This document shows positions 57,434 to 64,000 of a stretch of 64,000 nucleotides of DNA, one piece after another. Source of the DNA: Kribbella aluminosa. Lineage in GTDB: Bacteria > Actinomycetota > Actinomycetes > Propionibacteriales > Kribbellaceae. Below the pieces are notes generated by a model, which had not been told where the DNA came from, did no database searches, and was given only the letters and a program-made list of their open reading frames with translations. The stretch lies in the NCBI RefSeq assembly GCF_017876295.1, contig NZ_JAGINT010000002.1:3348001-3412000 (forward strand). The letters run 5' to 3'. Position numbers and translations under genes: made by a program. Position 1 is the first letter of the stretch. The number at the start of each line of letters is the position of its first letter.

Positions 57434-58765
57434 GTGGACATCGTGATCGGGGTCGTCACGCACGCGACCCACGACGAGCTGTTCCACGACGCCGCGCGCA
57501 CGTTGCGCGGCGTGGACCTGAAGTGGGTCAGCTACGACCACGAGGACGAGATCCGAGACCGGGTCGCCGAGTTCCTGAGTACGACGCGGCTCGACGGCTT
57601 CCTGGCCGGCCCGGTGCCGTACACGGCGAGCCAGGAACTCCTCCCGCCGGGTCTGCCGGTCGGCGTGATCCGGTCGTCGGCGCTCGACCTGACGCTCGCG
57701 CTCTACCGTGCGCAGGAACGCGGCTGGGGCCGTACGCCGGTCAGCATCGACACGTTCCCGGCCGAGGCGGTCGAGGCGGTGGCCACCGCGCTGGACCTCG
57801 ACCAGGACCAGGTCGACTGCTTGCCCTATGCACCGACCCAGACCGTGGACGAGATCGCCGCGTTTCACCGGGACGCGTTCGCACGGTTCGGGGAGCGCAG
57901 CTACGTGATCAGCGTGCGCGCCGCCGTCCGCGAGCAACTGGCCGGCCAGATCCCGATCATGAGCGGGATGCCGGTGCCGGCCACGATCCGGACCGAGCTG
58001 CACGAGCTCGCGCTGCGGATCGAGTCGGAGCGGGCCAGTGCGCAACGGTTCGCGGCCGGGATGTTCCTGATCTCGGACGCGCCGGACGAGGAACGGGCCC
58101 GGATCGGGCTGATGAACCACCTGCACAACACCCCCGAGTTCGCCGGCGCCTGGATCGAGAACCGCGGGCGCCGTGGTGTCGTCGTCTTCGCCCACAAGGC
58201 GTTGTTCGAGCGGATCACCCGCAACTGGGTCGCCGTACCGGCGCTCGCCGAGGCCGCCGCGGCGCTCGGTGCACGGATCTCCGCCGGTTTCGGGGTCGGC
58301 GTCTCGGCCCGCAACTGCGTGCTGCTCGCCGAGCAGGCCGCGGCGCGTGCCGAGCTCGCCGTCGAACCGTGCGCGTACCTGTTCGAGGACAGCGGTGTCG
58401 TGATCGGCCCGATGGGACCGGCCGGCGAGGCGCTGCGGTACTCGTACCGTTCGCACGGCGACGACGTGGAACACCTCGCGAAGTACGTCGGTCTGAGCGC
58501 CGCCACCGTCTCCCGGCTGGCGGCGCTGGACCAGGAACTGCAAGGCCGCACGCTCTCGCCTGGGGAGCTTGCCGGTCATCTCGGAATCACGGACCAGAGC
58601 GGGCGCCGCCTGATCCGGACCCTCGACGCAGGCGGCCTGGTGAGCGTCGAGGGAACCGCCCAGCACCACCCCAAAGGACGCCCGACGCGTCTGTACCGAC
58701 TGCGCATCGCCCAAGCGTTGGAGGCACAACCATGGAGCTCACCCGCCGCCACATCCTCAAGCTGA
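57434..58765 (+). CDS. Putative transcriptional regulator of the carbohydrate importer
   Basis: The 443-residue cytoplasmic protein shows three parts. An alpha/beta sensor-like N-domain (about 1-120) begins MDIVIGVVTHATHDELFHDA. A middle region (about 130-350) contains AAALGARISAGFGVGVSARN, reminiscent of degenerate nucleotidyl-cyclase-like folds. The C-terminal winged helix has SPGELAGHLGITDQSGRRLI and a basic tail. I do not recognise a named family. It is the first gene of the operon and its 3' end overlaps the binding-protein gene by 34 bases. The two palindromes upstream are its likely sites. Confidence 0.72.
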   Translation: MDIVIGVVTHATHDELFHDAARTLRGVDLKWVSYDHEDEIRDRVAEFLSTTRLDGFLAGPVPYTASQELLPPGLPVGVIRSSALDLTLALYRAQERGWGRTPVSIDTFPAEAVEAVATALDLDQDQVDCLPYAPTQTVDEIAAFHRDAFARFGERSYVISVRAAVREQLAGQIPIMSGMPVPATIRTELHELALRIESERASAQRFAAGMFLISDAPDEERARIGLMNHLHNTPEFAGAWIENRGRRGVVVFAHKALFERITRNWVAVPALAEAAAALGARISAGFGVGVSARNCVLLAEQAAARAELAVEPCAYLFEDSGVVIGPMGPAGEALRYSYRSHGDDVEHLAKYVGLSAATVSRLAALDQELQGRTLSPGELAGHLGITDQSGRRLIRTLDAGGLVSVEGTAQHHPKGRPTRLYRLRIAQALEAQPWSSPAATSSS

Positions 58766-60057
58766 CCGGTCTCGGACTGGCCGGCCCTGCCCTACTGTCC
58801 GCGTGCTCGAACGACTCCTCCGCGGGAGGTGCTTCCGGCGACGGAAGCGTGAAGTTCGAAGGCTGGGACTACGAGGCAGCCCTCGTCCAGCAGAACCTCG
58901 ACCGGTTCACCAAGACCAGCAACATCAAGGTCGGCTACACCCCGATCACGAGTGCGCAGTACGTCCAGAAGGTCGTCGCCGAATTCACCGGCGGCGGCGG
59001 GCCGGACGCGCTCTACGTGTACGACGACTCGCTCGCGGCCTGGGTCGACGGCGACTACCTGCAGCCGCTCGACGGACTCGCCGGTGTGGACGAGATCTAC
59101 AACGCCATCTACCCGGGCAACGCGCAGGCGATGACGTACGACGGGAAACGGTACGGCCTGCCGTACTACACCGACGCCACCTGCCTGACGTACAACGCCG
59201 GAATCCTCGCGCAGGCGGGGATCTCGAAGCCGCCCGCGAGTCTCGAGGAGCTCGAAGCGCAGGCGCTGAAGATCAAGAACGCCGGTCTGCTGCAGTACCC
59301 GATCGGTGTGCCGGCGCAGTTGTCCGACACCTGGTGGTCGTGGGTGTGGGCGCTCGTCTACGGCAGTGGCGGGAACCTGTTCGACGATCAGCAGAACCCG
59401 ATCATGAACACGTTGGACACGGTGACGAAGGACGTGTTCAGCTGGCTGCAGCAGGCGGCGACCAAGTCGAAGGTGATCGATCCCGCGTCGCTGCAGCTGT
59501 TGCCGGTGCCTGTCGACAATGCGATGAAGGCCAATCGGTACGCGTACACGATCGGCGCGCGGTACGCGAGCCGCGACTACAACGACCCGGCCAAGTCGAA
59601 GGCCGCCGGGAAGATCCGGATGGCGCTGGTGCCGAGCCTGGACGGCAAGGAGCACGCGACGGTCAGCAATACCCGGATGTACGGCCTGGCCAAGGACACC
59701 GCGGTCAAGGACAACGCGTTCAAGCTGCTCACGTACCTCGGCGGGTACGACGACCAGAAGCAGCCGTACACGGCCAAGTTCTGGTTCCTGCAGCGCGGGC
59801 TCGGGTTTGCCTACAAGGCGATGGTCGACGATCCTACGATCGTCGCGGCGCTTCGGAAGTTTGCCGACCCGGCGATCTACGCGCACCTGGCCGAGATCGC
59901 GAAACCGCGCAACGTCCTCGGAGTGCCGTGGTACACCGAGTTCGAGACCGAGATGCACAAGGTCGTGCAGGGCGTGCTGAGCAACCAGACGCAGCCGTCG
60001 GCGGCGGTCGACTCGCTCGCGCAGACCGCGGGCACGCTGAAGAAGAAGTACTCCTGA
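58732..60057 (+). CDS. Family 1 solute-binding lipoprotein (carbohydrate)
   Basis: The 441-residue SBP_bac_1 protein has a short twin-arginine-like signal (TRRHILKLTGLGLAGPALL) ending in lipobox LSAC. The mature part has TGGGGPDALYVYDDSLAAWV and GKRYGLPYYTDATCLTYNAG, typical of sugar-binding proteins of CUT1 importers. ATG 58732 follows TTGGAGG and lies inside the regulator gene's 3' end. It feeds the two permeases next to it. The sugar may be a xylan-derived oligosaccharide, judging only from the nearby esterase. Confidence 0.9.
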   Translation: MELTRRHILKLTGLGLAGPALLSACSNDSSAGGASGDGSVKFEGWDYEAALVQQNLDRFTKTSNIKVGYTPITSAQYVQKVVAEFTGGGGPDALYVYDDSLAAWVDGDYLQPLDGLAGVDEIYNAIYPGNAQAMTYDGKRYGLPYYTDATCLTYNAGILAQAGISKPPASLEELEAQALKIKNAGLLQYPIGVPAQLSDTWWSWVWALVYGSGGNLFDDQQNPIMNTLDTVTKDVFSWLQQAATKSKVIDPASLQLLPVPVDNAMKANRYAYTIGARYASRDYNDPAKSKAAGKIRMALVPSLDGKEHATVSNTRMYGLAKDTAVKDNAFKLLTYLGGYDDQKQPYTAKFWFLQRGLGFAYKAMVDDPTIVAALRKFADPAIYAHLAEIAKPRNVLGVPWYTEFETEMHKVVQGVLSNQTQPSAAVDSLAQTAGTLKKKYS

Positions 60058-60059
60058 GC

Positions 60060-60975
60060 ATGGCCACGTTTACCGGCCTTGCGGAACGCCGGCCGCTGGG
60101 CGACAACGCGAAAGCCTGGGCGCTGAACGCTCCTGCGATCGTCGTGATCGCCCTGCTGGTCGCCTATCCGATCGGGTACTCGTTCTACGTCAGCCTGCAG
60201 AAGAACAACCTGAAACGCCCACGGGCCAAGCGATTCATCGGGTTCGACAACTATGCGTCGCTGTTCAGTGATCAGGCGTTCCTGAACGCGCTGAAGGTGT
60301 CGGCGCTGTTCGTGGTGGTCGTGCTCGGGCTCACCGTCGTACTCGCGCTGATCCTGGCGCTGGTGCTCAACGAACGGTTCCACGGCCGCGGGTTGCTGCT
60401 CAGTCTCGCGTTGTTGCCCTGGGCAATGCCAGGGGTGGTGAACGGCCTGATGTGGCGGACGATCTTCGACGCGAAAACCGGCGCGCTGAACGGTCTGCTG
60501 CAGCAACTCGGCCTGATCGACAGCTATCACGCCTGGCTGACCTCGGGCACCGGCGCCTTCCTGTTCACCGCGTCGGCCCAGGTCTGGAACACGCTGCCGT
60601 TCTCGGTCATCATTCTGCTCGCCGGATTGTCGACAATCCCATCGGAGCTGTACGACGCGGCGACGGTCGACCGCGCCGGCGCCTGGCGCCGGTTCACCCA
60701 GGTCACGGTGCCGTGGCTGCTGCATCCGCTGCTGATCGTGCTGATCCTGGAGACGATGAACGCGTTCCGCGCCTTCGACACGATCTACGTCCTGACCGGC
60801 GGCGGCCCCCGGCGACGCGACCACGACGATCGCCCTCCTGGACGTCCAGACCGTCCTCACCTTCACCGACTTCGGCCTGGGCAGCGCCTACGCCTGGGTG
60901 ATCACCGCGATCACCCTGCTGATCTCCATCGCCTACATCGGCCTCCTCTACCGGAAAGGGAATTTCGAAGTATGA
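60060..60975 (+). CDS. Sugar ABC permease 1 (MalF-like), interrupted by a +1 frameshift
   Basis: The protein starts MATFTGLAERRPLGDN and has six expected TMs. The EAA loop PSELYDAATVDRAGAWRRFT is intact. At a run of five C (60806-60810), after TIYVLTGGGP, the frame is one base too long. The next frame continues GDATTTIALLDVQTVLTFTD and SAYAWVITAITLLISIAYIG to a stop at 60973-60975 that overlaps permease 2 (ATGA). Read unshifted, the two permeases appear as one 1020-residue protein, which is an artefact. A sequence error is the likeliest cause. Confidence 0.9.
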
Positions 60976-61865
60976 GCACTCTCGTGCGCGCTCCACTGCG
61001 CTACCGGATTCCCTGGAAGCAGATCCTGCTCTACGTGTTGGCGGTCGCCTTCGGGTTGTATCTCGTGCTGCCGTTCTACTGGATCGTGGCGATGAGTTTC
61101 ATGCACGAGGTGGACGCGATCTCGGTGCCGCCGCACTGGATCCCGACGCATCCGACGCTGGCGAACTACCTCGGGTTCGTCCGCCCGAACGCCGCGCAGG
61201 AGCTGGTCGGCGGGCGGGCGGTGTCGGAAACGCCGTACTCGTTGCGGAACAGCCTGGTCGTGGCGACCGCGACCGCCGTACTGAACCTCGCGCTGGCGAC
61301 GTTCGCGGCGTACTCGTTCTCGCGGCTCAAGTTCCGCGGGAGTCAGGTGCTGCTGGTGCTGTACCTGCTGACGCGGATGGTGCCGGGGATCGCGATCATC
61401 ATCCCGTTCTACCTGCTGATGCGGTCGTTCGGGCTGCTCGACACCTACCTGGCGCTGATCCTGTCGTACACGACGTTCGCGCTGCCGATCACGATCTGGA
61501 TCCTGAAGGACTTCTTCCGCTCGGTACCGCGCGAGCTCGAGGAAGCGGCGCGGGTCGACCGCTGCGGATGGTTCCGGACGATGTGGACGGTCTTCCTGCC
61601 GGTGGCGGCGCCCGGGCTGGTCGCGGCCGCGGTGTTCGCGTTCATGACCGCGTGGAACGAGTTCATGTTCGCGCTGTTCCTGACCAGTACGAAAGCCGCG
61701 AAGACGATCCCTGTGGTGGCGGCGAACTTCGCCACCGATTTCAACACCCAGTTCACCGTGATGGCCGCGGCCGGTGTGCTCGCGGTCGTCCCACCCCTGG
61801 TGCTGGCCCTGCTCTTCCAGCGCAAGCTGGTGCAGGGCATGGCCGCCGGATCCGTGAAGGGCTGA
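60972..61865 (+). CDS. Sugar ABC permease 2 (MalG-like)
   Basis: The 297-residue permease has an N-terminal TM (ILLYVLAVAFGLYLVLPFYW), a characteristic SLRNSLVVATATAVLNLALA segment, the EAA loop PRELEEAARVDRCGWFRTMW and about six TMs. It pairs with permease 1, whose stop it overlaps, and with the ATPase seven bases downstream. The external loop after TM1 has an insert (NAAQELVGGRAVSETPYS). Confidence 0.92.
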   Translation: MSTLVRAPLRYRIPWKQILLYVLAVAFGLYLVLPFYWIVAMSFMHEVDAISVPPHWIPTHPTLANYLGFVRPNAAQELVGGRAVSETPYSLRNSLVVATATAVLNLALATFAAYSFSRLKFRGSQVLLVLYLLTRMVPGIAIIIPFYLLMRSFGLLDTYLALILSYTTFALPITIWILKDFFRSVPRELEEAARVDRCGWFRTMWTVFLPVAAPGLVAAAVFAFMTAWNEFMFALFLTSTKAAKTIPVVAANFATDFNTQFTVMAAAGVLAVVPPLVLALLFQRKLVQGMAAGSVKG

Positions 61866-61871
61866 GGCGAG

Positions 61872-62969
61872 ATGGCCGAAGTGCGTCTGGAAGGTGTCAG
61901 CAAGTCGTTCGGCGGCAAGACCGCCGTGGACGACCTAACTCTGACCGTCGAGGACCGCGAGTTCCTGACCCTCGTCGGACCGTCCGGTTGTGGAAAGTCG
62001 ACAACCCTACGAATGATCTGCGGACTGGAGCGGGCGACCGCGGGCAACATCTTCTTCGACGGCAAGCCGGTCAGCTGGCTGCCCGCGAACAAGCGGGACG
62101 TGTCGATGGTGTTCCAGAGCTACGCGCTCTACCCGCACAAGACCGTCGCGCAGAACATCGGGTTCGCGCTGAAGATGATGCGGGTGCCCAAGGCAACGAT
62201 CGCCGAGGAGGTACGGCGGGCCGCGCGCACGCTCGACATCGAGGACCTGCTCGACCGCAAACCCCGGGAACTGTCCGGCGGCCAGCGGCAGCGCGTCGCC
62301 CTCGGCCGGGCGATCGTCCGCGACGCCGGGGCGTACCTGCTGGACGAGCCGCTGTCGAACCTGGACGCCCAGCTCCGGGTGCTGATGCGCGCCGAGATCA
62401 AGCGCCTGCACGTCGACGTGGCGCGGACGTTCATCTACGTCACCCACGACCAGGTCGAGGCGATGACGATGTCGGACCGGATCGCGGTGATGCGTGACGG
62501 CGTCATCCAGCAGTGCGCCACCCCCGAAGAAATCTACGAACGCCCCGCCAACCGCTTCGTCGCCTCGTTCATGGGCTCACCCCCGATGAACTTCCTCACC
62601 GGCGAACTGGCCGACGCAGACGGCACCCGAGTCTTCCGCTCACCAGCCCTGACCCAAACCCTCACCCCACCCGCCGCGCCGCTCGACGCAGTAGAGCGAG
62701 CGGTGGTGCTGGGTATCCGGCCGGAGGACCTCACCTTGTCGACCACGCCGGTGCAGGGCTATCACCCCGGGAAGGTCTTCGTCTCCGAACCGCTCGGCCC
62801 CGACGTACTCGTCACGGTGAACATCGAAGGCGAACTCCTCAAGGCTCGCGTCCCCACCCCGTTCCGCCTGGGCCACGACAGCACGGTGTACGTCGGTCTC
62901 GATCCCGCCCGCCTGCACCTGTTCACCACCACCGACGGCACTGCTCTCCACGCCCCACAACCCCGCTGA
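61872..62969 (+). CDS. Sugar ABC transporter ATP-binding protein (MsmK/UgpC type)
   Basis: The 365-residue ATPase has Walker A GPSGCGKSTTLRM, signature LSGGQRQRV, Walker B AYLLDEPLSNLDAQL and H-loop VTHDQVEAMTM. A C-terminal MOP/TOBE regulatory domain starts near residue 240 (GSPPMNFLTGEL; LGIRPEDLTLS). Proteins of this type can serve several CUT1 importers. ATG 61872 is preceded by GAGGCGAG. The gap to the esterase gene is 74 bases. Confidence 0.93.
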   Translation: MAEVRLEGVSKSFGGKTAVDDLTLTVEDREFLTLVGPSGCGKSTTLRMICGLERATAGNIFFDGKPVSWLPANKRDVSMVFQSYALYPHKTVAQNIGFALKMMRVPKATIAEEVRRAARTLDIEDLLDRKPRELSGGQRQRVALGRAIVRDAGAYLLDEPLSNLDAQLRVLMRAEIKRLHVDVARTFIYVTHDQVEAMTMSDRIAVMRDGVIQQCATPEEIYERPANRFVASFMGSPPMNFLTGELADADGTRVFRSPALTQTLTPPAAPLDAVERAVVLGIRPEDLTLSTTPVQGYHPGKVFVSEPLGPDVLVTVNIEGELLKARVPTPFRLGHDSTVYVGLDPARLHLFTTTDGTALHAPQPR

Positions 62970-63043
62970 CACGCACCACAGCGACACGCACCCCCAACAA
63001 CTGCGTGCCCGACGACACGCACCCCCAAACGAGAGGAACGCTC

Positions 63044-63971
63044 TTGAGAGACCCCGAGAACGCGACGGTCGACGTCGAACTCCCGGAGGACTTCGACGAC
63101 TTCTGGGCAGCCGGCCTCGCGGACTGCGCGTCGTACCCGCTCGACCCGGTACTCACCGAGCTGCCGAACCTCTCCACCGACACGGTGATTGTCAACGATC
63201 TACATTTCACCAGCTACGGCGGACTCCGCATCGCCGGCTGGTACGCCGTACCCCGCGACCGCCCCGGTCCATTACCGGGCCTGGTCACGATCCCCGGGTA
63301 CATCTCGGAGCCGACCGTCCCGAAGGAATGGGCCGAACTCGGCTACGCCACGCTCGCGATCGCCCCGCGCGGCAAGCTCCGCTCCAACGACGTGTTCGAC
63401 CCCGGCTACCCGGGCCTGCTGACGCACAACATCGTCGACCCCAACACCTACGGGTACCGCGGCTTCTACCTCGACGTGGTCCGCGCGGTCGAGGTGCTGC
63501 TGGATCGTCCAGATGTCGACAATCAGCGGATCGGGCTCCAGGGCTCCAGCCAGGGCGGCGGGCTCGGGATCTCCACGGCCGCGCTGATGCCCGACGTGAT
63601 CCGCTGCGTCGCGGCCGGTGCGCCGTACCTCTGCGGGATCATGACCGCGCCCACGCTGACCCGCTCGTACCCGTACGAGGAGATCAACGAGTACCTGCGC
63701 ATCCACCCGAAGGACGTGGACCGCGTACGCGAGACGGTCGCCTACTACGACGGCCTGAACTTCGCGCCGAAGGTGCAGGCCCCGACGTTGCTGTACCTCG
63801 GGCTCGAGGACGACGTCTGCCCGCCGGAGACCGGGTTCGCGTTGCATCGGGCCCTGACGTGCGAGAAGACCTTGCACACGTACCCGCACTGCGCGCACCA
63901 CGCCGGCCCTTCCGGGCGTGATGCGGATCGTGGAGGACTTCCTTGCCGAGCACCTCACCCCGGGACGGTGA
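63044..63971 (+). CDS. Acetylxylan esterase / cephalosporin-C deacetylase family, with a +1 frameshift
   Basis: This AXE1-type alpha/beta hydrolase has the nucleophile elbow GLQGSSQGGGLGIS, an acid-containing LLYLGLEDDVCPPETGF and the catalytic-His region HTYPHCAHHAG. It removes acetyl groups from xylan or its fragments. One extra C at 63907-63909 shifts the frame after HHAG. The corrected text LPGVMRIVEDFLAEHLTPGR ends at TGA 63969-63971. TTG 63044 after GAGAGGAACG is the likely start. No signal peptide, so it would act on imported oligosaccharides. Confidence 0.87.
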
Positions 63972-63975
63972 ACCG

Positions 63976-64000
63976 ATGGACCCCGAACTGACCTTCGACG
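63976..64000 (+). CDS. Start of a downstream gene (partial)
   Basis: An ATG four bases after the corrected esterase stop opens a frame MDPELTFD that runs off the window. The short spacing suggests it belongs to the carbohydrate operon. Too short to identify. Confidence 0.45.

Noticed and set aside
58803..61865. A single 1020-residue protein spanning both sugar permeases
   Set aside because: The first part is out of frame in the binding-protein gene, and the join between the permeases exists only because of one extra C at 60806-60810. The correct frame gives a normal permease 1 C-terminus and an ATGA overlap with permease 2.
1..64000. CRISPR arrays, insertion sequences, prophage genes or rRNA/tRNA genes
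   Set aside because: No regularly spaced repeats, transposase motifs, phage structural genes or RNA-gene signatures were recognised on either strand.

Overview
The window is about 70% G+C, with GTG and TTG starts, many 4-bp ATGA/GTGA gene overlaps, a mycothiol-dependent enzyme, SigE-family and SnoaL-tailed sigma factors and an F420-type PPOX protein. Together these indicate an actinobacterium. The gene content and the order hrcA-dnaJ-rsmE ... phoH-ybeY-corC-era ... leuA ... recO-uppS ... zur-znuBCA ... glyS-dusB suggest Propionibacteriales, most likely a Kribbella-like soil organism (inference; no search was run).

Layout. 1-3.2 kb: a palindromic repeat, an MBL-fold hydrolase, a stand-alone EF-Tu domain-2 protein and a ThuA/oxidoreductase pair. 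3.2-6.4 kb: CIRCE-controlled hrcA, dnaJ and rsmE. 6.4-8.8 kb: an ArsR regulator divergent from an NTF2-like gene, and a SigE-type sigma factor coupled to a membrane GerMN protein. 9-14.9 kb: phoH interrupted by an intein, then ybeY, a CBS transporter-like gene, a degenerate cytidine deaminase, era and an acetyltransferase. 14.9-18.8 kb: an acetyltransferase, a dead araC gene, a PPOX protein and leuA behind an attenuator. 19-25.3 kb: a complete oligopeptide ABC importer. 25.3-28.8 kb: a GNAT-GNAT-Nudix fusion and two oxidoreductases. 28.8-33.5 kb: recO and uppS, separated by a PIN/HTH toxin-antitoxin pair and two secreted-protein genes. 33.6-38.3 kb: an unknown two-gene unit and an ABC-2 exporter with its own two-component system. 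38.5-43.6 kb: mscR, an MFS exporter, a sigma factor, an acetyltransferase and an aldo/keto reductase. 43.9-48.5 kb: a zinc-uptake locus with a divergent YibE/F gene. 48.6-55.4 kb: an orphan eboE, a TetR/monooxygenase pair, glyS and dusB. 55.4-57.3 kb: two pseudogenes around a small kinase. 57.4-64 kb: a carbohydrate ABC importer with its regulator and an acetylxylan-esterase-type gene.

The strongest observation is the 349-residue phoH intein. It begins with Ala rather than Cys or Ser and carries Trp66, Cys329 and Thr347 in the positions expected of a class 3 intein, together with both LAGLIDADG motifs. Other notable items are the His-rich zinc locus with a Zur-like box in a divergent promoter, a leucine-codon leader peptide with an 11-bp attenuator stem, a hairpin repeat present twice and abutting a start codon, and paired operators before the sugar importer.

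Three conserved genes (recO, a sugar permease and the esterase) each carry one extra C in a C run after GG. This looks more like a sequence error than three independent losses, and it falsely fuses two permeases into one 1020-residue frame. No tRNA, rRNA, CRISPR array, insertion sequence or prophage was seen.
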